Source: Anaerolineae bacterium (GTDB lineage: Bacteria > Desulfobacterota > Desulfobacteria > Desulfobacterales > ETH-SRB1). From it: a stretch of DNA of 64,000 nucleotides. Of the stretch, positions 15,189 through 24,600 are shown one piece after another. The position numbers were made by a program, and so were the translations under genes. The notes below the pieces were generated by a model. That model saw nothing but the letters and a program-made list of their open reading frames with translations, made no database searches and was not told where the DNA came from. The stretch is taken from assembly GCA_035529315.1 (NCBI GenBank), contig DATKWZ010000045.1, positions 1 to 64,000 on the forward strand. Direction: 5' to 3'. Numbering within the stretch: the stretch's first letter is position 1; each line of letters starts with the position of its first letter.

Positions 15189-16190
15189 TCAGCGGTCGAA
15201 TTTTAACACCATGGGTTTTGTCGCTTTTGAGTGATCTGCTCCTGAATCATCAAATACAGCCATGGCGAAACTATATCTTTTCAATGGATTGAAGACCACA
15301 TCGTCTGCATGCCCGGTGTTTAGTTTTCGGTATAGCATGACGGTCCAGTATCCTTTGTTCCATCTGCTTTGGGCTTTAACGTCAAACCTTGACCCGCCGG
15401 GTTTTACCGGTAACCTGAAAGGGATTATATCACCCGGGTTAAAGGTTGAATAATCTGAAATTTTTACAGCCTCCTCAAACAAGAGAAAACCGGGTACAGT
15501 CGGTTTTTGGGCGGGATCCTGCATATAGCCCGGCATTGATCCATCTTTGGTTTGGTTTTTGATATCTCCTCCCATTCCGGCATCATTTCTTCTGCCGGTC
15601 TCCCTGTATGATCCTGTTGGATTGCCCGCAACCGTCAGCCATGTATCGTCTGCGTGGTTATAGGGGGCCGATCGTGCGGCCTTCCAGTGCCATAAATCCC
15701 CCTTTTCCCTGGAGGTTCTGGTTTCCAGTTTCCACTTTTCCCTCGATAAATCCGCCGGGCTGTGACAGGTAACTGCGCAACCACGTGATGCAAATTTATC
15801 GATTCTGGTGATTTCAAAAAGGAGCGCAATCCGATCTTCATTCCCGGTCAAATGATGCCATTTGCGTCCGTCAAATTTCCAGGATTGCTTCACAACGCTC
15901 CGGGTCGAATCCTTCCATCTTAATCTCAGGTATAAGGAATCATCCGTATAAATGCCCTGGGTAAACACGACACCTTTTGATTGGGTCAAATTTTCACGTC
16001 CCTGCACAGGCACCTGAAAAGGCGTTATGTTTTGCCAGACAGGGTCATCCAGGTTTTCAGGTGCCCTATGAGCATGTTTTGTGGTTACGACAAGGATCTC
16101 TTCTGCATTTGAAATGCCACCGGCTGCAAGGGATACGGAAAGGAGCAACATGAAAATAATGGGCAGATATCTTTGATTTATAAAAGGCAT
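15189..16190 (-). CDS. Ethylbenzene-dehydrogenase-related haem-binding protein (EB_dh domain), copy 2
   Basis: About 333 residues with a signal peptide (IIFMLLLSVSLAAGG) and one EB_dh domain, the fold of the haem b subunit of ethylbenzene and DMS dehydrogenases. Landmarks are DDPVWQN, YTDDSLYLRLRWKD, NEDRIALLFEI, GDLWHWKAARS and ADDTWLT. A CX3CH sequence (GCAVTCH, Cys138/Cys142/His143) is conserved with the paralogue at 17286-18275. I chose ATG 16190, which has GAGGTG just upstream, over the TTG four codons earlier. It is the last gene of a four-gene operon with Rieske and cytochrome b and probably carries electrons in the periplasm for that complex. Confidence 0.82.
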   Translation of the reverse strand: MPFINQRYLPIIFMLLLSVSLAAGGISNAEEILVVTTKHAHRAPENLDDPVWQNITPFQVPVQGRENLTQSKGVVFTQGIYTDDSLYLRLRWKDSTRSVVKQSWKFDGRKWHHLTGNEDRIALLFEITRIDKFASRGCAVTCHSPADLSREKWKLETRTSREKGDLWHWKAARSAPYNHADDTWLTVAGNPTGSYRETGRRNDAGMGGDIKNQTKDGSMPGYMQDPAQKPTVPGFLLFEEAVKISDYSTFNPGDIIPFRLPVKPGGSRFDVKAQSRWNKGYWTVMLYRKLNTGHADDVVFNPLKRYSFAMAVFDDSGADHSKATKPMVLKFDR

Positions 16191-16226
16191 GATACACCTC
16201 AATGCTTATTAAGGTCTCAATATGTG

Positions 16227-17243
16227 TTAATGCGCTGGTCCAGCAAAATGCTCCACATATCCCATGACGGAAAGGCCTGCAATGGCCATAGTTATGACGG
16301 CTGCTGCCAGCATGAACTTCCATCGGCCGAACGGATGTCGCTCCGGAGACCGGTCTATCACCGGCAAGGCGAGCAACAATCCGATCAGTCCGCCGGGTAT
16401 AATCATTGATCCAACTATAGTATAATTTCCTTTGAAAATGGTGACCAGTTGATTCAAAAACAGAACCCACCACTCAGGCCTGGGCACATAGAATGAATCC
16501 GTAGGATCAGCCGGATCGCCCAGAGGGGCTGTCCAATACCATCCGATAAGCCCGATAATGACGGAAACAATCAAAAACAAAACCAGCCACCGGTTTAAGA
16601 TGTTCGGGAAAAAGCTGGTTTTTGCTCTCTGATCCGTGCTCTGGGTCAAAGGCCCGGTAATTCCACGATGATAAATGAAATGAAAATGGACAGCTACGAG
16701 AAAAATAAGCAGCCCCGGCAACAGCAGGATGTGGAGAATGTAAAATCGTGTCAGGGCGACGACACCGGTCAGTGATCCCCCTTGTAATAGTCTCACCAAC
16801 AGATCTCCGATAAACGGCATAGATGAAATGATGCTTAAACGGACCTGAGTTGACCAATAACCCTTCTGATCCCATGGAAGCAAATCTCCGGTAATAATAA
16901 AAAGAGGAACAAAAAGCATTACCACTACACCGGAAATCCAAACCATTTGTCTCGGTGCTTTGTAGGCACCGAGTATAAAAGCACGGAGCAGATGAATCCC
17001 AAGAACAATAAGCAAGAGGTTCCATGCATAATAGTGAACCCCTTTGACAATGCGTCCAAAAGGAACACTGAACAGAGCAAAGTCGACACTGTCATAGGCT
17101 GCACCGGGAACCGGTGAATAGTAGAAGGCCATGACAATACCGGATAAAAACAGCAATACGATTAAAACGACAAGCAAAGCACCGCAGAAACGGGTCCGGT
17201 TCAATGCGTCATCAGGGACTTTCAATGACCGAAGGCTGTCCAT
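16227..17243 (-). CDS. Cytochrome b (b6/IV-like) of a Rieske/cytochrome b complex
   Basis: A membrane quinol-oxidising subunit with about eight transmembrane helices. Counting from an upstream ATG at 17276, the haem ligands are His81/His95 in the second helix and His182/His197 in the fourth. The 14 residues between the latter pair are b6-like. GDLLPWDQKGYW is the conserved Qo-side loop and PRPEWW (about 266-270) replaces PEWY/PDWY of the family. ATG 17243, with GGAGGC six bases upstream, is my preferred start. It lies between two EB_dh genes and downstream of the Rieske gene, so these four proteins likely form one complex with an EB_dh protein in place of cytochrome c1/f. Confidence 0.9.
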   Translation of the reverse strand: MDSLRSLKVPDDALNRTRFCGALLVVLIVLLFLSGIVMAFYYSPVPGAAYDSVDFALFSVPFGRIVKGVHYYAWNLLLIVLGIHLLRAFILGAYKAPRQMVWISGVVVMLFVPLFIITGDLLPWDQKGYWSTQVRLSIISSMPFIGDLLVRLLQGGSLTGVVALTRFYILHILLLPGLLIFLVAVHFHFIYHRGITGPLTQSTDQRAKTSFFPNILNRWLVLFLIVSVIIGLIGWYWTAPLGDPADPTDSFYVPRPEWWVLFLNQLVTIFKGNYTIVGSMIIPGGLIGLLLALPVIDRSPERHPFGRWKFMLAAAVITMAIAGLSVMGYVEHFAGPAH

Positions 17244-17285
17244 AACCGCCTCCAGTGCGAGAAGTTTAATCAGCATTAAATCACC

Positions 17286-18275
17286 CTATTTTTTAAAGCT
17301 GAGTGTGATGACTTCGGAATCATAAGAATTTTCGTCACCGGAATCATCAAAAAGAGCCATGGTAAAATTGTATTTCTTTCTTGGATTAAAGACCGCATCA
17401 TCCTCATTGCCGGTGTCGAGCTTTCTGTAGAGCATGACTGTCCAGCTGCCGTCCGCATGCCGGCTGACCGCCTTGATGTCACCGCGTGAACCCTCCGGCG
17501 TTTCAGGCATTTGGTAGGTCAAAACATCACCTGCCTTGAAATCGGAATAATTTGTGATTTCAACTGCATGGGAAGCAAGCAGGATACCGTGTTTGGCAAG
17601 TGTTTTTCCAGGGGCAAGCATGAATTTGGGCCTGGATTTGTCCTCGGTCATATTTTTCCGGTCCCCGCCTTTTCCATTATCGTTTTTACGACCGCCTTTT
17701 TCCGCGCTTATTTGGGTCAACCATGTGTCATCGGCAAATCCCTCAGGATCGGAACGGGCGGCTTTCCAATGCCACAAATCGCCCATTTCAGCCGCGGTTG
17801 ATGTGCCGAATTTGCCGTCTTTGGCATTGGATGCACCCTGGGGAACATGGCATAGAATCGCACACCCTTTAGTGGCATAATTGTTGATCCGGTTGATTTC
17901 AAACAGCAGGGCAATGCGATCCTCATTGCCTTTCCGGTGACTCCATTTTGATCCATCATACTCCCAGGCGTCTTTTGTTACGCTCAATGTTGGATCTTTC
18001 CACTTGAAAAGAAAATAGATACTGTCATCGGTATAAACGGCTTTAGTAGTGACGCTCGCTTTTTTGCCTGCAAATTGTTCCTTGCCTTCAAAAGGAACAA
18101 TTTGCCCTTTAGCCTTTCCCCATACCGCGTCGTCCGATCCTAAGGGAGCGGACTTTGCACGAACGGCAGTTAGGGTTTGCCTGGAAGCCCCCATTGCTTC
18201 CCCTGTGGTAAACTGCAGGCTACCTACAATCAGGGCCACGCATAAACTGAAATTGATGAATAATTTTTTACACAT
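17286..18275 (-). CDS. Ethylbenzene-dehydrogenase-related haem-binding protein (EB_dh domain), copy 1
   Basis: A 329-residue exported protein with signal peptide (LFINFSLCVALIVGSL) and one EB_dh domain. It shares DDAVWGK, YTDDSIYFLFKWKD, NEDRIALLFEINRI, GDLWHWKAARSDP and ADDTWLT with the paralogue at 15189-16190. The conserved GCAILCH gives Cys138, Cys142 and His143, a CX3CH spacing that could bind haem in a non-standard way. AGGAGG precedes the ATG. It follows the Rieske gene by 32 bases and precedes cytochrome b. Function as periplasmic electron carrier or subunit is inferred from context; no molybdopterin dehydrogenase subunit is nearby. Confidence 0.82.
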   Translation of the reverse strand: MCKKLFINFSLCVALIVGSLQFTTGEAMGASRQTLTAVRAKSAPLGSDDAVWGKAKGQIVPFEGKEQFAGKKASVTTKAVYTDDSIYFLFKWKDPTLSVTKDAWEYDGSKWSHRKGNEDRIALLFEINRINNYATKGCAILCHVPQGASNAKDGKFGTSTAAEMGDLWHWKAARSDPEGFADDTWLTQISAEKGGRKNDNGKGGDRKNMTEDKSRPKFMLAPGKTLAKHGILLASHAVEITNYSDFKAGDVLTYQMPETPEGSRGDIKAVSRHADGSWTVMLYRKLDTGNEDDAVFNPRKKYNFTMALFDDSGDENSYDSEVITLSFKK

Positions 18276-18307
18276 GATTTATGTCCTCCTTTTTGTATGG
18301 TAAAAGG

Positions 18308-18820
18308 TTAGAACTCCATGGAGACGAGCAGGTTGTCGTCTTCCACTTTATGCTCCAGAATCGATAAAGGCCGGGTCGGAGGGCCAGCAATCGGCTGTCC
18401 CTGGGCGTTAAATCGTCCGGAATGACAGGGGCATTCAAACACGCCTGTCTCTTTCTGCCAGATCACATTACAAGCAAGGTGGCTGCAGGTTGATGAAAAT
18501 ATTTTTATTTTCCGGTTGTGATCGATCCGTGCCCACACAAAACCCCGTTGTGGAAGGACGATCCAACCGTCTTTTACCATAAATTCGTAGGAGAGCATGG
18601 TGAAGTTATTTTCTTCCAAATCCTCGACAGATCCCAAATTAATCCATTTGGTTGCGCTTTTTTTCAGGGCCGGTGAAATGACATAGGTCGTCAAGGGTAT
18701 TCCAGTAATCAGTGCCGCACATCCGGAAAGTGCAGCTGTCTTTAAAAACATCCTGCGATCTGGATTGAGAATCCGGCTGGAAGAGGATAGATGGATGGAT
18801 GACTTTTTTATACGGTCCAT
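18308..18820 (-). CDS. Rieske 2Fe-2S protein, Tat-exported
   Basis: A 170-residue Rieske protein: a twin-arginine signal (DRRMFLK, Arg22-Arg23), one hydrophobic anchor, then the C-terminal Rieske domain. The cluster ligands are in CSHLAC (Cys-X-His) and CPCHSG (Cys-X2-His), with the usual disulfide cysteines in the same motifs. In the quinol:acceptor complex it takes the first electron from quinol at the cytochrome b Qo site. AGGA lies five bases before the ATG. It is the first gene of the Rieske, EB_dh, cytochrome b, EB_dh operon. Confidence 0.93.
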   Translation of the reverse strand: MDRIKKSSIHLSSSSRILNPDRRMFLKTAALSGCAALITGIPLTTYVISPALKKSATKWINLGSVEDLEENNFTMLSYEFMVKDGWIVLPQRGFVWARIDHNRKIKIFSSTCSHLACNVIWQKETGVFECPCHSGRFNAQGQPIAGPPTRPLSILEHKVEDDNLLVSMEF

Positions 18821-19118
18821 GGGTTCCTGCCTTTCGAAGAGAGCTTATTGGGCTTTATGTATATGCACTCTGATAAATGAGCAGGTACTAAGAGTTCACT
18901 GTGTAGCAAGGGCTTGGATTTAGAGTGCTTGGCAGAATCTGTCTATTATTCTATATTAATAATTTTGCATAATGTAAATCATTTTTTCTTACTTTATTGA
19001 AATATAGATAGATTTAATATAAATATCATGACAAAAATCCCATAGTCAAGATGAAACACCTTTTGAGGCAGCAGCAAGGTTCTGGAACAGGTGTTTAACA
19101 GGGCAGGAGGTAGGACAC
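18821..19118. promoter_or_regulatory. Divergent intergenic region between Rieske operon and GH13 gene
   Basis: About 300 bases separating two divergent starts, AT-rich around 18,940-19,030, so promoters for both directions must lie here. AAACACCT near 19,048 and AGGTGTTT near 19,092 can pair just before the GH13 start. GCAGGAGGT is the ribosome binding site of the plus-strand gene. I cannot fix either promoter with confidence. Confidence 0.35.
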
Positions 19119-20822
19119 ATGGAAGGATTTGATGCTGTTAAGGGCATTTTACATAAAATATACGGCACAAAAAAGGGGGCGCTTGCCTTTGATAAAATTC
19201 TTCCTTTAATAGAAAAGCTTCCAGTCAGAAAAAGAGAGGCGAATGAGTACTTTTCCCAGGAAGATGTGGTTTTGATAACTTATGGCGACTCCCTGTATTC
19301 AGACAGGGAAGCTCCTTTGAAAACGTTTCACGGTTTTGCCGCAAAACACTTCAAAGATGTATTTTCAACAATACATATTCTTCCATTTTTCCCCTACTCT
19401 TCTGACGACGGTTTTTCTGTCATTGACTTTTATTTGGTAAATCCAAAGCTTGGATCCTGGGAGGACATTAAATCATTGGGCGGCGATTTTCAGCTTATGT
19501 TTGATCTTGTGCTGAATCATGTTTCTTCAAAGAGCAAGTGGTTTGAAAAGTATTTAAATGAGGAACAGGGATTTGAAGATATTGCCATTGAAGCAGACCC
19601 CTTGATTGATCTGTCCGGGGTTACAAGGCCCAGGTCGCTGCCGCTTTTAACTGAATTTACAAAAAGTTCCGGAAAGGCTGTTAATGTTTGGACAACATTT
19701 AGCGCTGATCAGATAGACCTTAATTTTAAAAGCATTGATGTCCTTAAAAAGATGGTTGAGATACTGCTTTTTTATGTGGATCAGGGCGCAACTATTCTGA
19801 GGCTTGATGCAATTGCCTATTTATGGAAGGAGATCGGGACGAATTGTGTTAACCTGAGCCGGACCCATGATGTGGTGAAATTATTTCGAAGCATATTAGA
19901 TCGCGTTGCCCCTGATGTCATGATTATTACGGAGACAAATGTGCCTCATGTGGAAAATATCAGCTATTTGGGAGATGGCCGGAATGAGGCGCAAATGGTT
20001 TATAACTTTACGCTGCCGCCGCTGCTTTTTTATTCCTTTGCAATTGAGGATTCAACGGCCTTGTCAAGCTGGGCAAAAGGGCTTTATTTAAAGTCTGAAG
20101 CCAATACCTTTTTCAATTTTACGGCCTCGCATGATGGTATTGGTGTGCGCCCGCTTGAAGGGATATTGCCTGAAGAGGAAATAGACAGGCTCATTAAGAT
20201 TGTTAAAGAAAATGGAGGCAGGGTTTCATATAAGAGAAATTCAGATGGTTCGGAGAGCCCGTATGAACTGAATATAACCTATGTTGATGCTCTCTTAAAC
20301 AAAAAAAACGGAGTTGATAAATATCATCCTGATAGATTTCTTGCCTCTCAGGCAATTCAGCTTGTTCTTCCGGGAGTGCCTGCCACCTATATCCACAGCA
20401 TATTAGGTTCGCACAATTGGGAACAAGGTGTCAGGCAAACTCAAATGTCCAGAACCATAAACAGGGGAAAATTGCGACTGGATGATATTGTAAAACAATT
20501 GAAGGATCCCGATGGCTTTCGCTCAAGAATTTTTTTTTCATATATAGACTTGATCAAAATCAGGAAAAAACAGCCGGCCTTTCATCCAAACGCTTTTTTT
20601 GAAATACTGGAACTTGATCCAAAAGTATTTGCTATTTCAAGGCATTGCAAAGAACAGACAATATATGCATTAACAAATATTTCATCAACGCATGTTTCTG
20701 TATCATTGCCGAAAGGCAGCGGCGATTTTGATATGAAAGACCTTCTTGGCGGAAAGATATTTAAGACAAATCCAATCAGCTTAAATCCTTACCAGTTTGC
20801 GTGGCTTGTCACACAAAAATAA
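19119..20822 (+). CDS. GH13 sucrose-phosphorylase-like glycoside phosphorylase
   Basis: A 567-residue GH13 (subfamily 18-type) enzyme that should split an alpha-glucoside with phosphate to give glucose-1-phosphate. The (beta/alpha)8 barrel motifs are visible: HILPFFPYSSDDGFSV (86-101), FDLVLNHVS (128-136), RLDAIAYLWKE with nucleophile Asp230, acid/base Glu272 in TETN, and transition-state Asp339 in SHDG. The family includes sucrose, sucrose-6-phosphate and glucosylglycerate phosphorylases. The length favours the glucosylglycerate or sucrose-6P type over Bifidobacterium-type sucrose phosphorylase, but substrate cannot be read here. It is a single gene that ends five bases from the convergent IHF gene. 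Confidence 0.85.
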   Translation: MEGFDAVKGILHKIYGTKKGALAFDKILPLIEKLPVRKREANEYFSQEDVVLITYGDSLYSDREAPLKTFHGFAAKHFKDVFSTIHILPFFPYSSDDGFSVIDFYLVNPKLGSWEDIKSLGGDFQLMFDLVLNHVSSKSKWFEKYLNEEQGFEDIAIEADPLIDLSGVTRPRSLPLLTEFTKSSGKAVNVWTTFSADQIDLNFKSIDVLKKMVEILLFYVDQGATILRLDAIAYLWKEIGTNCVNLSRTHDVVKLFRSILDRVAPDVMIITETNVPHVENISYLGDGRNEAQMVYNFTLPPLLFYSFAIEDSTALSSWAKGLYLKSEANTFFNFTASHDGIGVRPLEGILPEEEIDRLIKIVKENGGRVSYKRNSDGSESPYELNITYVDALLNKKNGVDKYHPDRFLASQAIQLVLPGVPATYIHSILGSHNWEQGVRQTQMSRTINRGKLRLDDIVKQLKDPDGFRSRIFFSYIDLIKIRKKQPAFHPNAFFEILELDPKVFAISRHCKEQTIYALTNISSTHVSVSLPKGSGDFDMKDLLGGKIFKTNPISLNPYQFAWLVTQK

Positions 20823-20826
20823 ATCA

Positions 20827-21108
20827 TTATTGATTATTGATTTTATTTCTTAACTTACCGGAACATTTAAATGTAACAACCTTTCTTGCCCTCAGCATCA
20901 AGTCGTTACCTGTAGCAGGGTTTCGGCCCCTTCGCTGCCTCTTGTTTTTTACGCAGAATTTGCCAAACCCTGAAACCAGGACATCCTCCTCTTTTTCCAG
21001 GGTGCTTTTAATAATTTCCAGAAGAGATTCGATGATATCTACCGCTTCTTTCTTGGTAAAACCAAGCTCATAAACCTTTTCAACAATATCGCTCTTGGTT
21101 AATGCCAT
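20827..21108 (-). CDS. ihfA: Integration host factor alpha / HU-family DNA-bending protein
   Basis: A 93-residue HU/IHF-fold protein that binds and bends DNA. The start (MALTKSDIVEKVYE, GFTKKEAVDIIES) and the beta-arm region VSGFGKFCVKNKRQRRGRNP with the intercalating proline are characteristic; the sequence fits IHF alpha better than HU. AGGAGGTAGC precedes the ATG. It is monocistronic, with a long upstream region holding a palindromic repeat element and tRNA-Thr on the same strand. The alpha assignment over other HU/IHF paralogues is likely, not certain. Confidence 0.88.
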   Translation of the reverse strand: MALTKSDIVEKVYELGFTKKEAVDIIESLLEIIKSTLEKEEDVLVSGFGKFCVKNKRQRRGRNPATGNDLMLRARKVVTFKCSGKLRNKINNQ

Positions 21109-21156
21109 GCTACCTCCTAAAAGAACTTGCTACGTCATTATCAATAATGATATATT

Positions 21157-21298
21157 GAGATTTTTGCAAAACGCCCCCTTTCGCCCAATTCCAGCGTCAG
21201 GCTCAAATTTTAATCCTCAAAATACTCAATGTATTCCCGCGGTTAAAATTTTCGCCTTTATTGAACTTGAACGAAATTGAACATTTTTCAAGGGTCTC
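21157..21298. repeat. 142-bp element with imperfect terminal inverted repeats
   Basis: The left end GAGATTTTTGCAAAA and the complement of the right end, GAGACCCTTGAAAAA, are similar, giving an imperfect TIR. The interior (CGCCCAATTCCAGCGTCAGG, then a symmetric AATTTTAA … TTAAAATT region) looks like the MITE-type repeats of Desulfobacterales as I remember them. There is no coding capacity. It lies between ihfA and the tRNA. Confidence 0.5.
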
Positions 21299-21505
21299 GT
21301 GTTTATATAATTAGCTTATTTTATTATAATTTTTTCTTTAAGCTGTAAAGATGACTTTATTTATTCAGATTTTTCAAGTAAAAGCAACTTCAAATTTACT
21401 GTTTATAAGCTTTTTGGGCGCAAACAGGCAAATAGACTGTTTGCCGCCTATGAAAAGAGTATAACCTATTAAATATACAGATATTGAATATATGTCAAGA
21501 TACTT
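21299..21505. other. AT-rich gap with one hairpin between repeat element and tRNA
   Basis: No gene seen. GGCGCAAACAG … CTGTTTGCCGCC near 21,419-21,452 can form a hairpin, 3' of the tRNA on the minus strand, but without a T-run. TTGACA near 21,500 on the minus strand could be a -35 box for ihfA, with only a weak -10. Confidence 0.35.
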
Positions 21506-21581
21506 TGGAGCCGACGGGCGGAGTCGAACCGCCTACCTGCTGATTACGAATCAGCTGCTCTACCGACTGAGCTACGTCGGC
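21506..21581 (-). tRNA. tRNA-Thr (anticodon CGT), CCA encoded
   Basis: On the minus strand the 76-base sequence starts GCCGACGTAGCTCAGTCGG, has anticodon loop TTCGTAA (anticodon CGT, reads ACG), the T-arm GGTTCGACTCC, and closes with CGTCGGC, discriminator T and a genomically encoded CCA. Acceptor, D, anticodon and T stems all pair. Confidence 0.96.
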
Positions 21582-21619
21582 CTGGTAAATATCAGCCTGA
21601 TAAATAAGAAAGCCCTACT

Positions 21620-24600
21620 TTGTTTATAAATCTAAATCAAGAAAAAAGTTCTATTAAAGCCTTAATTGATTTAATTCCTTGCAGAAATTCCGGAATTGAG
21701 TGCACAGGCCTGTCCGGGTCTGAAAGGGCATTCCTTGTCTCCAGAATATACATGGAGCACAGGATGCCTGTTGTTGTTGTAGCGGCTTCGTCAAAAGATG
21801 CTGAAATGCTTTTGGAAGATTTGCGCTTTTTTTCAAAAGATATTCAAAAGGCCTTAATATATTTTCCACCTTATAATATTTTGCCGTTTAAGCGTTTGTC
21901 ATACAACAACGAAACAGCGGCAAGGCGGATAAGCGCTCTTTACCGTTTCATAGAGGGTGAAATGCCGCTGGTTGTAGTTACAACCGTAAGCGCCCTGCTG
22001 CAAAGACTCATTCCAAAGCTTATGCTGAGCGATTATGCTGAGCTTATAATGACCGGTGAAGATATTGACAGGGATCTTTTGATAGAAAAACTTATTGCCG
22101 GCGGTTATGTTAGAGCCGCGATTGTGGAGGAGCCAGGGGATTTTTGTGTTAGAGGCGGGATTCTGGATATTTATTCTCCGATGTATTCAGATCCGCTAAG
22201 GATCGAACTGGTTGGAGAAACCGTGGATTCCTTAAGATTTTTTTCAGCAGCAACCCAGCGCAAGACAGAAAGCATACAGGAAGCGATCATACTTCCGGCA
22301 GGGGAAGCGATCCTTAAAATGGAGCTTATTGATAAGATAATAGGCAGGATAAGAGAGCAGGCGTCTGCCCTTGATCTTCCGGTAACCAGAGTTAGAGAGC
22401 TGGTTGAGCGTATCAGGAAAGAGGGGGTGTTCCCGGGAATTGAGAGCCTTATCCCCTTGATATATCCTCAGCTTGACACACTGTTTGATTATGTTCCTGA
22501 CAAGGCGCTTTTTGTTCTTATGGAACCAAAAGAATTAGAAGAGGCTGCCGGCCAATTTCAGGAGCAGGCGACAAAGAACTATCTTGCCGCCTGCAAAGAG
22601 GGCATACTGTGTGTTGAGCCTGAAGCTTCTTACATGCAATGGCCAAAGGCAAAGGAGCTGCTGTCTGAGAGGAACCCTCTGACAGTCAAAATGCTTCCTG
22701 TGTCGGGAGAGGGTTGGAACAAGGGGCAACCTTTTTTACGGATAGGCTTTAATGTTGAAGATAACTCTGCTGTCAGAACTGAACTTAAGGCTCATATGAA
22801 AAAAGAGGACCTTCTCCTGCCTCTTGCAAACTGGATTGATGACAGAAAACAGGAAGGATATGCCGCTCTTATTGTCTGCAGTTCCAGATTGCAGGCCGAC
22901 CGTATTAAATCTCTTATGTTGCCGTACGGCATTGAGCTTGGAATTATTGACGGGTTCCATGTCGCTAAAGGCAGTAAATGGCCTGTGGCTGTATGCATTG
23001 GCCGGGTTTCATCAGGTTTTGTCTGGCAGGATGCGTTTTTGGCTCTAATTACAGAAGAGGAAATATTCGGTGTAAAGCACCACATAAAAAGGATTTCAAG
23101 ACAAAAAGCAAAGGTTCAAGCCGGGATGCTTGAATTTACAGACCTGAAGAAAGGCGAATTTGTTGTTCATATTGAACATGGAATCGGTCGCTTTGACGGC
23201 CTGGTAAAGCTCAAGATAGATGGAACAGGCAACGATTTTCTGCTTATTATCTATAAGGATGATGATAAGCTTTATCTTCCTGTAGATCGAATGAGCATGG
23301 TTCAAAAATATATGGGGCTGGACGGAGTGATTCCGGTTTTTGACAAACTGGGCGGAAAATCATGGCAGCGGGTTAAGGAAAGGGTTAAAAAATCGGTTGA
23401 GAAGATCGCGGGGAAACTCCTTAAACTTTATTCTGAGCGTAATGTAAAGGAAGGCTATGCTTTTAAGGTAACAGACGGTGATTCGCAGGATTTTGAGGCT
23501 GGTTTTTCTTACGAAGAGACACCGGACCAGCTAAAGGCGATTGATGATGTGCTGCATGATATGGAGGAGCCGACACCTATGGACAGGCTTGTATGCGGCG
23601 ATGTAGGATACGGAAAAACAGAGGTTGCCCTTAGAGCGGCCTTTATGGCTGTGAATAATGGAAAACAGGTTGCCATGCTGGTTCCCACAACAGTGCTTGC
23701 TGAGCAGCATTTTGAGACATTTGCAAACCGTTTTAAGCGTTATCCGGTCAATGTCGCCTGTTTAAGCAGATTCCGTTCCGCCTCCGAGCAGCGCTTAATT
23801 ATAGATGAGCTTAAATCAGGAAAGATAGATATAGTTATAGGAACCCACAGGCTTATTCAGAAAGATGTTGCTTTTAAAGATTTGGGGCTTGTCGTGCTTG
23901 ATGAAGAGCAGCGATTTGGCGTTAAACACAAGGAAAAACTGAAAGAAATCAGGCGCATGGTAGATATTCTGACCTTGACGGCAACCCCTATACCACGTAC
24001 TCTTCACATGTCCATGATGGGAGTGCGTGATATTAGTATTATTTCAACACCGCCTGAGCATCGCCAGTCAATTATTACATACATTTCTGAGTTTGACGCG
24101 GCGGTTGTTTCAGAAGCAATACGGAATGAGTTGAAAAGAAAGGGCCAGATATATTTTGTTCACAATGATATTCATAATATATGGGCAATGGCAAACTATT
24201 TGCAAAAACTGGTGCCTGAAGTCAGGCTTGATGTAGCGCATGGCCGTCTTACGGAAGATGAGCTTGAGCTTGTGATGCTGCGGTTTTTCAATAAAGAGAT
24301 CGACATGCTTGTTTGTACAACGATAATTGAGTCCGGGCTTGATATTCCTTCTGCTAATACCATTCTTGTTAATCGGGCGGACAGATTCGGATTGGCGCAG
24401 ATTTACCAGTTGCGAGGACGTGTAGGCAGAGCTGATGAACAGGCTTATGCATACCTCTTTATTCCTGATGAGACAGCTTTAGGCAAGGATGCTCGGAAAC
24501 GCCTGAAGGTATTAATGGAGCACAGCGATCTTGGGGCCGGTTTTCAAATAGCCATGAGCGATTTGAAAATAAGAGGGGGAGGCACAATCTTGGGCGCATC

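Noticed and set aside
18821-19118. Sigma-54 promoter suggested by TTGGCAGAATC near 18,927
   Set aside because: The -12 element does not fall at the required spacing.
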